This document shows, in pieces, positions 50,380-60,995 of a stretch of 64,000 bases of DNA. The stretch covers positions 867,501-931,500 of the forward strand of contig NZ_CP059997.1 in NCBI RefSeq assembly GCF_018736145.1, in the 5' to 3' direction. The stretch comes from Amycolatopsis sp. CA-230715 (GTDB lineage Bacteria > Actinomycetota > Actinomycetes > Mycobacteriales > Pseudonocardiaceae). The notes beneath the pieces are model-generated. The model searched no databases. It was not told the origin of the DNA and was given only the letters and a program-made list of their open reading frames with translations. A program made the position numbers and the translations under genes. Every line of letters starts with the position of its first letter. The first letter of the stretch is position 1.

Positions 50380-50815
50380 CCGGGAACTGACCCTCACCAG
50401 GATCTTCGACGCACCAAGGGACCTGGTCTTCCGGGCATGGACCGAGCCGGAGCTGTTCCTGGGCTGGATCGGGCCGGAGGGCTGCACCGGCGACACCGCC
50501 GATTTCGACGTGGTCCCCGGCGGCGCCTGGCGCGCCACCATGCTCGACCAGGACGGCGGCAAGCACGGGATGTACGGCCAGTACACCGAAATCGCCGCAC
50601 CCGAGCGGCTGGCGTTCACCTTCGTCTGGGACGACGAGGAGGCGCACCTCGACCGGTCGCGGATCACCCTGACCTTCACCGATCTCGACGGCAAGACGGA
50701 AATGACCTTCCACCAGACCGGGTTCACGTCCGCGACGCAGCGCGACGACCACGGGGTCGGCTGGACGGAAGCCTTCGACAAGATCGCCCCACTACTCGCG
50801 AGGAGCACGCGATGA
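50369..50815 (+). CDS. AHSA1/SRPBCC-domain protein
   Basis: A 148-aa START-like protein (activator of Hsp90 ATPase homologue 1-like). It has the typical N-terminal ELTLTRIFDAPRDLVFRAWT and C-terminal DDHGVGWTEAFDKIAPLLA. These proteins are the usual partner of such ArsR regulators and may bind a small hydrophobic molecule. It overlaps arsR and is followed by DUF899 with an ATGA overlap, so the three genes form one operon. Confidence 0.85.
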   Translation: MSADRELTLTRIFDAPRDLVFRAWTEPELFLGWIGPEGCTGDTADFDVVPGGAWRATMLDQDGGKHGMYGQYTEIAAPERLAFTFVWDDEEAHLDRSRITLTFTDLDGKTEMTFHQTGFTSATQRDDHGVGWTEAFDKIAPLLARSTR

Positions 50816-51465
50816 CCACCGCACTGCCCGAGATCGTCACCACGGAAGAATGGCAGGCCGCGCGAGAAGCGTTGCTGGTCAAGGAAAAGCAGCTGTCCAA
50901 GGCGATGGACGCGATCAACGCGGAGCGCAGGCGCCTGCCGATGGTCCCCTTCGACAAGGAGTACGTCTTCGAGGGCGCGAACGGAAAGGCGACGCTGCTC
51001 GACGTCTTCGACAGCCGGAAGCAGCTGATCGTCTACCACTTCATGCTGCACCCTGGTTCGGACCACCTGTGCCCCGGCTGCTCGATGGTGGTCGACAACA
51101 TGGGCCACCCCGCGCACCTGCACACGCGCGACACGACGCTCGCCGTGATCGCCCCGGCGCCGCTCTCCGAAGCCGAAGCCGTCAAGAACCGCATGGGGTG
51201 GACGGTGCCGTGGTACTCCTCCGGCGGCACGGACTTCACCGAGGACTGCGGCGTCGGCGGCGGGTTCGGGGTCAGCGTCTTCCTGCGCGACGGCGACCGC
51301 GTGTTCCGCACCTACTTCACCAGCGGCCGCGGCGCCGATCTGCTCGACACCACGCTGCGGTACCTCGACCTCACGCCGATGGGCAGGCAGGAGGACTGGG
51401 AGGAGTCAGGCCGTGGCCGCGACGACCCGGCCTGCTCGTGGTGGCGCCCCCATGACGAGTACTGA
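50812..51465 (+). CDS. DUF899 thioredoxin-like protein
   Basis: A 217-aa protein of the DUF899 family with a thioredoxin-like core. The redox-type pair CPGC is at Cys87/Cys90 (HLCPGCSMVVDNMGHPAHL). An N-terminal coiled helix EEWQAAREALLVKEKQLSKA precedes it. The reaction is unknown. It is the third gene of the arsR operon and its stop meets the end of cvnD five bases away. Confidence 0.82.
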   Translation: MTTALPEIVTTEEWQAAREALLVKEKQLSKAMDAINAERRRLPMVPFDKEYVFEGANGKATLLDVFDSRKQLIVYHFMLHPGSDHLCPGCSMVVDNMGHPAHLHTRDTTLAVIAPAPLSEAEAVKNRMGWTVPWYSSGGTDFTEDCGVGGGFGVSVFLRDGDRVFRTYFTSGRGADLLDTTLRYLDLTPMGRQEDWEESGRGRDDPACSWWRPHDEY

Positions 51466-51470
51466 GCCGC

Positions 51471-52085
51471 TCAGGTGGCGGCGTTCGCCGCCCGCACCGC
51501 GATCCACTGGCGCATCGCGTACTCGACGAGCGTGATCAGCGTCTGCTTCGTCGACTCCCGGTCGCGCGCGTCGCAGCGCACGATCGGGATGCTCGGGTCG
51601 ATCGACAGCGCTTCACGCACGTCGTTGATGTCGTGGTGCAGCACGCCGTCGAACGTGTTCACGCCGACGATGTAGGGCAGGCCGCGGTCCTCGAAGAAGT
51701 CGACCGGTGCGAACGAGTCCGCGAGCCTGCGGGTGTCGGCGAGGACGACCGCGCCGATCGCACCGCGGACGAGGTCGTCCCACATGAACCAGAACCGCTG
51801 CTGCCCCGGCGTGCCGAACAGGTACAGGATGAGGTCGGAGTCGAGCGACACCCGGCCGAAGTCCATGGCCACCGTGGTGGTCGTCTTGTTCGGCGTCGAG
51901 TCGAGGTTGTCGATGCCCCGGCTGGCGTCGGTCATCATCGCCTCGGTGGTCAGCGGCACGATCTCCGACACCGAACCGACGAAGGTCGTCTTACCCGCGC
52001 CGAAGCCGCCGGCCACCACGATCTTGGCCGAGGTCATGGTCGACGGCGCGGATGACCGCGGTGACTTAAAGCCGACGGAGTCCAC
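51471..52085 (-). CDS. cvnD: Conservon GTPase CvnD
   Basis: A 204-aa small Ras/MglA-like GTPase of the actinomycete conservon. The P-loop is GGFGAGKTT (26-34) and the switch II region FGTPGQQRFWFMWDDL. It completes a membrane-associated complex with CvnA-C resembling eukaryotic G-protein signalling. GTG 52085 overlaps cvnC by 20 bases; ATG 52037 is possible. Confidence 0.9.
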   Translation of the reverse strand: MDSVGFKSPRSSAPSTMTSAKIVVAGGFGAGKTTFVGSVSEIVPLTTEAMMTDASRGIDNLDSTPNKTTTTVAMDFGRVSLDSDLILYLFGTPGQQRFWFMWDDLVRGAIGAVVLADTRRLADSFAPVDFFEDRGLPYIVGVNTFDGVLHHDINDVREALSIDPSIPIVRCDARDRESTKQTLITLVEYAMRQWIAVRAANAAT

Positions 52086-52752
52086 TCAAAACCCTTTCCA
52101 TCAACATCAGATGCGCCTCGGCACCGTCATCACCGGATATCGTCCTGTGCACGGTGACCAGTCCCGCGTCGGCAGCGTCGCTGATGAGCACTCTCGCGAC
52201 ACCGAGCGGGACACGCAGCGCCGAAACGATCTCGGCCACCGACCTCGGCGTCCGGCATTCTTCCAGAATCGAGCGGTGCTCGACCTGTTCGGGCGTCTCG
52301 ACGGCGTTCTGGCCGTTCGGACGGTCCTTGACGGAGACCAGCGTCTCCAGCTCGAGCGCGTAGTTCGACTTCGTCCTGCCGCCGGTCAGCGCGTACGGGC
52401 GGACGACGGCGGTCTCCTCGGCGGGGCTCACCGGCTCGGGCTCGGGGTAGCGCGGCTGGACGACCGACGCCGCGCCGGGCTCGAACAGCGCCGCGGCGGG
52501 CGACGGGGCCTCGGCGACGGGAGCGGGGGGCGGGGTCATCGGCTCACCCCGGTCATCGGGTGTCTCCGGCGGTGGAGCGGGTACGGGCTCGGCATGGGTG
52601 TCCTTGTCCTTCTTGCGCTTGCGTCGGCTACGACCTGAATTCAGGGTGAAACCGTTGAGGACGTCGGCGAAGGTGCCGTCGTCCTCTGGCCGCCCGCCCT
52701 GGGAGTGGCGCGCGCCCGGCTCCTCACCGAAGAACCCGGATCCCGTGCTCAT
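52066..52752 (-). CDS. cvnC: Conservon DUF742 protein CvnC
   Basis: A 228-aa protein. The first 120 residues are disordered and Pro/Glu-rich with a basic patch (RSRRKRKKDKD). The C-terminal DUF742 domain (about 118-228) contains RPYALTGGRTKSNYALELET and an HTH-like HRSILEECRTPRSVAEIVSAL. It bridges the roadblock protein and the GTPase in the conservon complex. Confidence 0.88.
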   Translation of the reverse strand: MSTGSGFFGEEPGARHSQGGRPEDDGTFADVLNGFTLNSGRSRRKRKKDKDTHAEPVPAPPPETPDDRGEPMTPPPAPVAEAPSPAAALFEPGAASVVQPRYPEPEPVSPAEETAVVRPYALTGGRTKSNYALELETLVSVKDRPNGQNAVETPEQVEHRSILEECRTPRSVAEIVSALRVPLGVARVLISDAADAGLVTVHRTISGDDGAEAHLMLMERVLSGLRRL

Positions 52753-52869
52753 CAGAGCAGAGTCCTATCCAGGACGCGTAATGGCAACCGCTTCACCGAA
52801 ACGGCGGCGGTGCGGTGGCGTCCCCCTCGGGGTTCAGGCCGGCGGGTGATCAGGAGCATCGGTTCGTCG

Positions 52870-53322
52870 TCATCCCACCGGTTCGCCGATGAGGGAACCC
52901 GTCGAGCCCTGCAGCTGCGCGCGCAGCTCCGGGGTGAGGATCTGGCCGACGCGGTCCACCAGCATCGTCATCTCGTAGGCGACCTGGCCGATGTCGCAGT
53001 TCGGCGCGGCGAGCACGGCGAGGCACGAGCCGTCGCTGATCGACATCAGGACCATGATGCCGAGTTCCATCTCGACCACGGTCTCGCTGACCGCGCCCGC
53101 TTCGAAGCAGCGCGCCGCGCCTTGGGTGAGCGAAACCAGGCCGGAAGCGACCGCGGCGAGCTGATCGGCGCGGTCGAGCGGGAGGCGGTTCGATGCGGTC
53201 AGCAGCAGGCCGTCCGCCGACACGACCACCGCGTGGGCGACCCCCGGCACCCGCTCCGCGAAGTCGTTGACCAGCCAGCCGAACTGGTTCTGTTGTGGCT
53301 GCGGCGAATCCGGCGAGATCAT
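52870..53322 (-). CDS. cvnB: Conservon roadblock/LC7 protein CvnB
   Basis: A 150-aa roadblock/LC7-domain protein. The core is [20 protein letters not shown] and [16 protein letters not shown]. It probably regulates nucleotide exchange of CvnD. Its ATG overlaps the cvnA stop (ATGA). It is separated from cvnC by 117 bases, wider than the other junctions of the operon. Confidence 0.9.
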   Translation of the reverse strand: MISPDSPQPQQNQFGWLVNDFAERVPGVAHAVVVSADGLLLTASNRLPLDRADQLAAVASGLVSLTQGAARCFEAGAVSETVVEMELGIMVLMSISDGSCLAVLAAPNCDIGQVAYEMTMLVDRVGQILTPELRAQLQGSTGSLIGEPVG

Positions 53323-56300
53323 TCACCCTCCCTTTTCTCTTGGTTGCCATCGGTCGGTTGGGCTGCCTGGTGCCGTCCCCGGCGGATTCCCTGCTGGAAA
53401 CTGGTCAACCGGCCGCGGACATCATGGGCGTCCCGCTCCGGCCGCGGGCTCGCGGGCTGTGCCGACGGTGGTGCACTGCCGGGCATCAGCTGCTCGCCCC
53501 GCCGCCGCCGCGGGAGTCCCGCGGGCGTCAGCGAGCCGGAAACGGTCTGCGAAACCGCCTGGACGGTACGCCAACTCTCGTCGCTTTCGAACGACCAGGC
53601 CGCGGTCACTTCCGACGGGTCCTCGCGGCGCTCCGGCGCGGCGGGCGCTTCGGCCGCGGCCGCGGCCGGTGTGACCTGCGCCGGGGGTGGTTCGGGCGCC
53701 GGTGTGGCGGAAACTTCCGGCGCTGCGGGAGTTTCCGGCACCGTGGGAGCCTCCGGCGCCGCGGGCGGCTTGCGCGAAGGAAGCGGCGCCGGGGACTCGA
53801 CCGGAGCCGAAGCGTCCGCGGTGTCCCTCGCCGCGTCCTGCTTGGCCTGCCTGCCGCGGTTGACGCCCTGCTGGAAGCTGCTCAGCCTGCCGCGGACGTT
53901 CGCGGGGTCGCGCACCGGCAGGTCCGAGGACGGCGCGGGCGCTTCCGGCTGCTTGTCGGGAACGCCACCGGGGAGCAACTGCTCGCCTCGTCGGCGCTGC
54001 GGCAGCCCCGCGCTGGTGAAACTGGTCGGCTCGGTGCGCGAGACCGCTTCGACCGTCCGCCGGTTCGCGTCGGCGACGAAGTCCCATCCGGACTGTCCAC
54101 TCGCGACCGCGTCGGTCGCCGCCGGGGCGTCCTGCTCGCCGGTTTCGCCTTCGGCGGGCTCGGCGCTGCGGAACCACGCGGAGAGCATCTCGTCGAAGAT
54201 CGGCGTCGTCTCCGGGCGCGCCGGCGGCGGCGGTGCGGCGGCGGCGCGCTGGTCGCGCTCGCTCGTCGCGGCGTTCCACCAGTCGGTGAGCGCGGTTCCG
54301 TTGGCCTCGAACAGTTCCTTGCCGCGCGGCAAGGCGGCGTCAGCCTCGGCCGCGGACAGCGGGGCCTGCTTCTCCGGCGCCTTCGGCTCCGGCGCGGGTT
54401 CCGGCTCCGGCGCGTCCTTGCCGATCGGGCTGAACAGCGCCGTGCCCGAGATCTCGAGATCCGACGGCGGGCGCTGGGAAAGCCCGGCGAGCCCGTTCGC
54501 GACCCTGATCTCCGGCGGCCGCGGCTCCTCGGCAGGCTTGCGCTCCAGCGGGGAGCCCTGCGAGGGCGGCGGCACCCCGGGCCTGCCGTTCACCGGCCTG
54601 CTGGCCCCGTTCACGGGGCGCTGCCTGCGGGGCAGGGTGCCCGGCGCGGGTTGCGGCGCCTCGGTGGACGACCCCGGCGACGGAGCGGGGGACGACGCAC
54701 CCTGCGCGTCGACGACCAGATCGGCTGGCACGGTGACGGTGGCCCTGACCCCGGCGATGTCCTTGCCGCCGTGCAACGTGACGCCGATGTGGTGCCTGCT
54801 GGCCAGCCTGCCGACCACGAACAGGCCCATCCGGCGCGAGGTGGCCAGATCGACGGAGGCGGCCTCGGTGAGCCGGTTGTTCGCCTCCGCGACCTCGGCC
54901 TCGTTCATGCCGATGCCCTTGTCGAGGATGTCGATCGACAGCGCGCCGGCGTCGACGAAACGGCTGGCCACGGTGACCTGCGTGCCGGGCGCGGAGAACG
55001 CGGTCGCGTTGTCCAGCAGCTCGGCGACCAGGCGCATCAGATCGCTCGCCGCGTACCCGACGACCCTTGCCTGCGGCGGCGGCTGCACGACCACCCGCTG
55101 GTACTGCTCGATCTCCGAAACCGCGGCGCGCAGCACGTCGGTGGTCGTCACCGGCTGGCCCGACCGGCGGCCGGGCTCGGCGCCGGAGAGCACCATCAGG
55201 TTCTCGTTGTTGCGGCGCATGCGGGTGGCGAGGTGGTCGAGCTGGAACAGCGTCGCGAGCTGGTCCGCGTCCTCCTCGTCGCGCTCCAGCCGCTCGATCA
55301 TCTGGAGCTGCCGCTGCACGAGGCTTTGGCTGCGCCGGGACAGGTTGACGAACACGCTGCCGTAGCCGGTGCGCATCGCGGCCTGCTCGACGGCGAGGCG
55401 CAGCGCCTGGCTGTGCACGGCGTCGAACGCGCGCGCCACCTCGCCGATCTCGTCGTCGGATTCGACCGGCACCGGTTGCACGTCCGTGCTCTGCGCGCGG
55501 CCCTCCTGGATGTTCCGCACCGCGGCGGGGAGCTGGCGGTCGGCGACGTCGAGCGCGCCCACCCGCAGCGTCCGCAGCGAGCGCAGCAGCTGGCGGTTGA
55601 TCAGGAACACCACCGCCGCGGTGAGCACCAGCGCGGCGAACAGCAGCACCGCGAGCAGGCCCGCGCCGCTGCTGGCGTCCTCCACCAGCGCCGAGGAGCT
55701 CGCCGTGAGCTGGTCACCGAGCTGCTTGCTGACCTCGGCCATGCTGCCGACGACCGCGTTCGAGACCTCGGTCCACTGCTGCGGCGAGATGCTGCGCAGT
55801 GCCGAGGCGACCTCGTCGGGATCGGCACCGACGCCGGCCCGCTCGCCGAGCACCGTCTTGACGAGCTGGTCCCTGGTCACGTAGGTCGGGCCGACGACCT
55901 TGCCGTCGTAGAGCTGGCGCTGCTGCTGATCGGCGGCGGCGCGGAAGTCCGCGAGCCGGTCGGTCATCCGCACGTCCGCCGTGCGCACCTCGTTGACCTC
56001 GTTCGGGGTGAGGCTGCCCCGGGTGATCCCGAACCCGATCAGTGCCTGGGTCTGGGACACCTCCTCCTTGGCCACCTCGATGTCGTGCAGCGCGCTCGGC
56101 GTGCCGCCGATGGCGTCGTCACTGATCCCCGCGACAAGCGTGGTGTCGAGTTTGAGCAGCGCGCCGGTGATGCCCGAGTAGCCGTTGACCGCCTGCACCG
56201 GGTCCAGCTCGCCCGCGGCGACCTGCTCGCGGAACCGGGCGATCCGGCCGAGCTGGTCGGTGGCCTCCCTGCCGGGGCCCGTGACGGCGCTGTCCAGCTC

Positions 56301-56708
56301 CGCCGCGCGCCCGATCGCGGGCGCCAGCGGCCCGGTCGCGGCGTCGACGGAGCGGCGCGCGGCGTCGAGCGCGGCCGAACCACCCGAGTTGCCCTGGGTC
56401 AGTAGCTCGACGGTGAGCGTGCGCTCGTGCTGGACCGCGTCGGTGAGCGCGCGCAGGCTGCTCCCGAGCGCGACGAACCGGTCGATGCGCTGGTAGCTGT
56501 CGGAACGGCCGACCTGGTTCGCGATGGTGGTGATGCCCAGCGCCAGTGCGATCATGATCGGCACCAGCGTCACCGCGGCCAGCTTGACCGGGATGCTCCA
56601 GTCGCGCCACTGCGCGATCGCCCGCCACCTCGACCGGCGCGGCGGCTCGGCCCCGCCACGGCCGAGCAGCTCTCCGACCGGCACCTGGCCTTCTCCTGCA
56701 ACCGTCAC
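53319..56708 (-). CDS. cvnA: Conservon sensor histidine kinase-like protein CvnA
   Basis: A 1129-aa membrane sensor. TM1 lies at about 43-64, an extracytoplasmic nitrate/nitrite-sensing-like helical domain at 70-330, TM2 at 340-362 and HAMP at 365-425. An atypical kinase helix pair ([20 protein letters not shown], no classical H-box) and a HATPase domain (about 545-660) follow. The last 450 residues are a disordered Pro/Ala/Glu tail with two copies of a motif, GLP-RRRGEQL followed by RGRL-SFQQG-RGR, near 883-950 and 1046-1110. GTG 56708 is preceded by AGGGAG. Confidence 0.88.
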   Translation of the reverse strand: MTVAGEGQVPVGELLGRGGAEPPRRSRWRAIAQWRDWSIPVKLAAVTLVPIMIALALGITTIANQVGRSDSYQRIDRFVALGSSLRALTDAVQHERTLTVELLTQGNSGGSAALDAARRSVDAATGPLAPAIGRAAELDSAVTGPGREATDQLGRIARFREQVAAGELDPVQAVNGYSGITGALLKLDTTLVAGISDDAIGGTPSALHDIEVAKEEVSQTQALIGFGITRGSLTPNEVNEVRTADVRMTDRLADFRAAADQQQRQLYDGKVVGPTYVTRDQLVKTVLGERAGVGADPDEVASALRSISPQQWTEVSNAVVGSMAEVSKQLGDQLTASSSALVEDASSGAGLLAVLLFAALVLTAAVVFLINRQLLRSLRTLRVGALDVADRQLPAAVRNIQEGRAQSTDVQPVPVESDDEIGEVARAFDAVHSQALRLAVEQAAMRTGYGSVFVNLSRRSQSLVQRQLQMIERLERDEEDADQLATLFQLDHLATRMRRNNENLMVLSGAEPGRRSGQPVTTTDVLRAAVSEIEQYQRVVVQPPPQARVVGYAASDLMRLVAELLDNATAFSAPGTQVTVASRFVDAGALSIDILDKGIGMNEAEVAEANNRLTEAASVDLATSRRMGLFVVGRLASRHHIGVTLHGGKDIAGVRATVTVPADLVVDAQGASSPAPSPGSSTEAPQPAPGTLPRRQRPVNGASRPVNGRPGVPPPSQGSPLERKPAEEPRPPEIRVANGLAGLSQRPPSDLEISGTALFSPIGKDAPEPEPAPEPKAPEKQAPLSAAEADAALPRGKELFEANGTALTDWWNAATSERDQRAAAAPPPPARPETTPIFDEMLSAWFRSAEPAEGETGEQDAPAATDAVASGQSGWDFVADANRRTVEAVSRTEPTSFTSAGLPQRRRGEQLLPGGVPDKQPEAPAPSSDLPVRDPANVRGRLSSFQQGVNRGRQAKQDAARDTADASAPVESPAPLPSRKPPAAPEAPTVPETPAAPEVSATPAPEPPPAQVTPAAAAAEAPAAPERREDPSEVTAAWSFESDESWRTVQAVSQTVSGSLTPAGLPRRRRGEQLMPGSAPPSAQPASPRPERDAHDVRGRLTSFQQGIRRGRHQAAQPTDGNQEKREGE

Positions 56709-57822
56709 GAAAGTGACTCCCTGTCCGGCTTCTTCGGTCCGAAAACACGAGCAACGACGGGAACGGCCGAGTGGTCACGGAGTGCGCCACCACCCCGTGT
56801 GCGGGCTCTGACGGCGGGGGCGCTCTCGATGGTCGCTTCCCGTGCCGCGACTCGCCTCGCTCGCATCCAGCTCCTCGTCCTCGGTCCGGCTGTGCCTGTA
56901 CCACGGCCCGCGCCGTCCGTCCCGCCGCCGCGCCCGCGCTCGGCGGGGGCGGCCGTGCCGTCCGGCAGGCCCGTACGTCTGCCCTGCCGCGCCGGTGCCG
57001 GCGAGTCCCGGCCGCACCGGGGTGCATGTTGCACTTCGCATCATGCTTCCTGCGGCTGACCTGGCCGACTATCGACACTTCGGAGATCGCTGACTCCGGC
57101 GTGGCGGGAGAATCCTACCTCAAACGGCGCTGCGGCAATTCCATCGAACGGACCGGCGATGACCAGCGGAAATACACTTTTCGGTGACACCGATGCGGTT
57201 TTGCGGGCAGCACGCCGTGAGCAGGTCCGTTTTGCGTGACCATACGATCCGATTATTCCGGGGATGGCGTCACCCGTACGGCGGATCCCACGGCCCTCAC
57301 CCACGGTCAGAAGCTACTGCCCGTGCTGCAACCGGCCGACTACAGCGTCAAGATTTCCCCGATGTTGTGGCGTTTCGCTACCGCAGGGCGGAGGACGTGG
57401 CGTTCGCCACGGAACCCACCCCCGGCCAGCGGATTTCCGCCGTCATGACGGCCGGGTGAGTTGATCACGCGGAAGCCGGACACCCGGGCGCGGGTCCACC
57501 TCGCCCTGGTGTCACCCTCGGTCACGAGCAGCCTGCGGCGTCGGCGCCGAAGGTCCACCGTGTGCCGCATTCCACCCCGTGGGATTAACCGACCGTCACA
57601 AAACTGCTCACTATTTCGGGGCAGCCACTCCAGATAGCGCAATGAAGGTCATTTCCATTCCGGATCCCCATCCCGACGGAAACCGGCCCGCCGGTTTTCC
57701 GGCGTGAAATCCGCGTAGTTACGATGTGCGCCTTCCCGAGTCCGCTGACGGCCACCCCTGACCCAGACCCACGGCCGCCCCGACCCGGCCACTTGCGGAC
57801 CGACGCTTGCCGGAGGCATCAC
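56709..57822. other. 1.1-kb divergent non-coding region
   Basis: No frame here has convincing codon use or a recognisable domain. The stretch 57100-57300 and the part around 57590-57720 are less GC-rich and should hold the promoters of cvnA and of the DUF485-actP operon. A hairpin-like element (ACCGGC / GCCGGT with T-rich flank) lies near 57680-57702. An undetected small RNA is possible, but nothing supports one directly. Confidence 0.5.
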
Positions 57823-58254
57823 ATGCAGAACGTCGCGCACTCACCCGCGACCAGGAACGCCACCGAGGAGACCGGCCAGATGCCGGTGCTCTTCGGCGGC
57901 GACACCCGGACCGAAACCGCCGACGGCGCCGCCGAGCAGCAGCCGCAGGGCCCCGATTTCGAGCGCATCCAGGGCAGCGGCGAGTTCGTCGCGCTGCGCT
58001 CGCGCCTGCGCCGCTTCGTGTTCCCGATGAGCCTGCTGTTCTTCGCCTGGTACCTCGCCTACGTGCTGCTGGCCGCCTACGCGCACGACTTCATGAGCAC
58101 GAAGCTGTTCGGCCACGTCAACATCGCGATGGTGTTCGGCATCCTGCAGTTCGCCAGCACGATCGCGATCACCGTGGCCTACGTGCGGTTCGCCAACCAC
58201 CGGATCGACCCGCAGGTCGAAGACATCCGCGTCCGGGCGGGGGTGACGGAATGA
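57823..58254 (+). CDS. DUF485 membrane protein, ActP partner
   Basis: A 143-aa protein with a soluble N-terminus and two membrane helices (FVFPMSLLFFAWYLAYVLL and VNIAMVFGILQFASTIAIT) joined by a DFMSTKLFGH loop. DUF485 proteins (YjcH type) are encoded before ActP symporters. GGAGG seven bases before ATG 57823 fixes the start; upstream in-frame codons are not used. It overlaps actP (ATGA). Confidence 0.88.
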   Translation: MQNVAHSPATRNATEETGQMPVLFGGDTRTETADGAAEQQPQGPDFERIQGSGEFVALRSRLRRFVFPMSLLFFAWYLAYVLLAAYAHDFMSTKLFGHVNIAMVFGILQFASTIAITVAYVRFANHRIDPQVEDIRVRAGVTE

Positions 58255-59837
58255 CGCTCGCCGCCTCGACCAGTTCGAGCAACCCGATCCTGAACACCTC
58301 GGTGTTCGCCCTCTTCGTGGCGATCACGCTCTACGTCGTCTACCGCGCGAGCAGCCGGAACCAGAGCCGCGCGGACTACTACGCGGCGGGCAGCTCGTTC
58401 ACCGGACGGCAGAACGGCATCGCGCTGTCCGGCGACTTCCTCTCCGCCGCCTCGTTCCTCGGCATCGCGGGCGCCATCGCGATCCACGGGTACGACGGCT
58501 TCCTGTACTCCATCGGCTTCCTGGTCGCCTGGCTGGTCGACCTGCTGCTGATCGCCGAGCTGCTGCGCAACACCGGCCGCTTCACGATGGGCGACGTGCT
58601 GAGCTTCCGGATGAAGCAGCGCCCGGTCCGCGCCGCGGCCGCGACCTCGACGTTGATCATCTCGTTCTTCTACATGCTCGCCCAGATGGCGGGCGCCGGC
58701 GGGCTCATCGCGCTGCTGCTGAACATCCACGGCGGGTTCGGCCAGGCGCTGGTGATCGGCGTGGTCGGCCTGATCATGGTGCTGTACGTGCTGGTCGGCG
58801 GGATGAAGGGCACCACGTGGGTGCAGATCATCAAGGCCACCATCCTGATCCTGTGCGCGGTGCTGATGACCGTGTTCCTGTTCGGCAAGTTCGGCTTCAG
58901 CTTCTCGAACCTGCTCTCCTCGGCCGCGGCGAAGAGCCCGATGGGCGACAAACTGCTGGAGCCCGGCGGGCAGTACGGCGCCTCGGGCACCACCAAGCTG
59001 GACTTCGTCTCGCTGGCGGTCGCCCTCATCCTCGGCGCCGCCGCGCTGCCGCACGTGCTGATGCGGTTCTACACGGTGCCGAACTCGAAGGAAGCGCGCC
59101 GCTCGGTCGTGTGGGCGACCTCGTGCATGTTCCTGTTCTACCTGTGCACGCTGGTGATCGGCTTCGGCGCGGCGGCGCTGGTCGGCTCGGACGAGATCAA
59201 GGGCGCGCCGGGCGGGGAGAACTCCGCGGCGCCGCTGCTCGCACTGCACATCGGCGGGACCGTGCTGCTCGGGATCGTCTCCGCGGTCGCGTTCGCCACC
59301 ATCCTCGCCGTGGTCGCCGGGCTGACGATCACCGCGTCCGCCTCGTTCGCGCACGACGTCTACGCGAACATCTTCAAGCGCGGCAAGGCCGAACCCGCCG
59401 ACGAGGTGCGCGTCGCCAGGCTCACCGCGGTGGTGGTCGGCGCGATGGCCATCATCGGCGGCATCCTCGCCAACGGCCAGAACATCGCGTTCCTGGTGGC
59501 GCTCGCGTTCGCCGTGGCCGCGTCGGCGAACCTGTCGACGCTGCTGTACTCGCTGTTCTGGAAGCGGTTCACCACCACCGGCACGCTGTGGGGCATCTAC
59601 GGCGGCCTGATCGCCTGCCTGGTGCTGGTGTTCTTCTCCCCGGTGGTCTCCGGCGCGCCCGACTCGATCATCAAGGGCGTCGACTTCCACTGGTTCCCGC
59701 TGAAGAACCCCGGGCTGGTGTCCATCCCGTTCTCGTTCCTGTGCGGGTTCCTCGGCACCGTGTTCGGCAAGGAGAAGGCCGACCCGCGCAAGCACGCCGA
59801 GATGGAGGTCCGCTCGCTCACCGGCATCGGCTCCTGA
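58251..59837 (+). CDS. actP: Sodium/solute (acetate) symporter ActP
   Basis: A 528-aa SSS-family transporter with about 13 helices. Conserved segments: DYYAAGSSFTGRQNGIALSGDFLSA (split by the first helix boundary), GGMKGTTWVQIIKA and ALPHVLMRFYTVPNSKEARRS. The gene order DUF485-actP supports monocarboxylate (acetate/pyruvate) uptake. It is followed after 12 bases by the polyamine genes on the same strand. Confidence 0.88.
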   Translation: MTLAASTSSSNPILNTSVFALFVAITLYVVYRASSRNQSRADYYAAGSSFTGRQNGIALSGDFLSAASFLGIAGAIAIHGYDGFLYSIGFLVAWLVDLLLIAELLRNTGRFTMGDVLSFRMKQRPVRAAAATSTLIISFFYMLAQMAGAGGLIALLLNIHGGFGQALVIGVVGLIMVLYVLVGGMKGTTWVQIIKATILILCAVLMTVFLFGKFGFSFSNLLSSAAAKSPMGDKLLEPGGQYGASGTTKLDFVSLAVALILGAAALPHVLMRFYTVPNSKEARRSVVWATSCMFLFYLCTLVIGFGAAALVGSDEIKGAPGGENSAAPLLALHIGGTVLLGIVSAVAFATILAVVAGLTITASASFAHDVYANIFKRGKAEPADEVRVARLTAVVVGAMAIIGGILANGQNIAFLVALAFAVAASANLSTLLYSLFWKRFTTTGTLWGIYGGLIACLVLVFFSPVVSGAPDSIIKGVDFHWFPLKNPGLVSIPFSFLCGFLGTVFGKEKADPRKHAEMEVRSLTGIGS

Positions 59838-59849
59838 TAGTGGTGGGGA

Positions 59850-60995
59850 GTGACCGCACTCCCCCGCCTCCGCCGGTTCCTCGCCGAGCACGCGCCGCCG
59901 ACGCCGTGCCTGGTGCTCGATCTCGACACCGTCGCCGACCGCGCCGGGGAGCTCGCCCGCGAGTTCCCCGGCGCCCGGCTGTGCTACGCGGTCAAGGCCA
60001 ATCCCGAACCCGCGGTGGTGGCGCGCCTGGTGGTCGCGGGGATGAGCTTCGACGTCGCGAGCACCGGCGAGGTCGACCTGTGCCGTTCGCTCGGCGCACC
60101 GGCGAGCGGCCTCTCCTACGGCAACACGATCAAGAAGCCGTCCGACATCGCATACGCGTTCGGGCTCGGGGTGCGCGAGTTCGTCACCGACGCCGAGGGC
60201 GATCTGCGCGCGATCGCGGAGCACGCGCCCGGCTCGGCGGTGACCGTCCGGCTGCTGGTCGACGGTCCCGCGTCGGCGACCCCGTTCGGCCGCAAGTTCG
60301 GCTGCTCGCCCACGATCGCGGCCGATCTGCTGGTGCTGGCCGCCGAACTGGGCCTCGACCCGGCCGGGGTGGGCTTCCACCCCGGTTCCCAGCAGCTCGA
60401 CCCCGGCGCGTGGGAGCCGGGGATCGCCGCGGCGGCCAAGGTGTTCGCCGACGCCGCCGCGCGCGGAGTGCGCGCGCGGCGGCTCAACCTCGGTGGCGGC
60501 ATGGCCGTCGGCTACCGCGGCACCGCGCCCTCGATCGCCGCCTACGCCACCGCGATCCGCGGCGCGCTGACGAGCCACTTCCCCGGCGCCACCCCGGAAC
60601 TGGTGCTCGAACCGGGCCGGGTGCTGGTGGCCGAAGCGGGGCTCATCCGCACCGAGGTCGTGCTGGTGCGCGACGACGAGCAGCGCTGGGTGTTCCTCGA
60701 CATCGGGCGCTATAACGGACTCGCCGAAACCGAGAACGAAGCGATCGCGTACCGCGTCGAGCCGGTCACGGCGCGGGACGGCGCGGACACCGGCGTCGTC
60801 CTCGCCGGGCCGACGTGCGATGGTGACGACGTGCTCTACCTGCGGACTCCCTACCGGCTGCCTGCCTCGCTGCGGGCGGGCGACCTGCTCGACATCCTCG
60901 ACGCGGGCGCCTACACGGCCAGTTATTCGTCGGTGTCGTTCAACGGCATCCCGCCGTTGCGGACGTACTGCATCGAGGGCACCGATGAAGGATGA
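59850..60995 (+). CDS. Type III PLP-dependent decarboxylase (ornithine decarboxylase-like)
   Basis: A 381-aa alanine-racemase-fold decarboxylase. The PLP lysine is Lys49 in CYAVKAN. Others are GFHPGSQQ, LEPGRVLVAEAG and the inter-subunit active-site Cys323 in PTCDGDD, the pattern of ornithine decarboxylases. It should supply putrescine or a related diamine; lysine or carboxynorspermidine as substrates are not excluded. GTG 59850 has GGGGA very close upstream. The speD start lies inside its 3' end. Confidence 0.8.
   Translation: MTALPRLRRFLAEHAPPTPCLVLDLDTVADRAGELAREFPGARLCYAVKANPEPAVVARLVVAGMSFDVASTGEVDLCRSLGAPASGLSYGNTIKKPSDIAYAFGLGVREFVTDAEGDLRAIAEHAPGSAVTVRLLVDGPASATPFGRKFGCSPTIAADLLVLAAELGLDPAGVGFHPGSQQLDPGAWEPGIAAAAKVFADAAARGVRARRLNLGGGMAVGYRGTAPSIAAYATAIRGALTSHFPGATPELVLEPGRVLVAEAGLIRTEVVLVRDDEQRWVFLDIGRYNGLAETENEAIAYRVEPVTARDGADTGVVLAGPTCDGDDVLYLRTPYRLPASLRAGDLLDILDAGAYTASYSSVSFNGIPPLRTYCIEGTDEG

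Noticed and set aside
51455..51480. Short dyad CTGAG-CCG-CTCAG as a terminator between DUF899 and cvnD
   Set aside because: The stem is only five base pairs and simply combines the two facing TGA stop codons; it is too weak to call.
56709..57822. Several short open frames in the 1.1-kb gap
   Set aside because: They overlap each other on both strands, lack consistent GC-rich third positions and show no family features.
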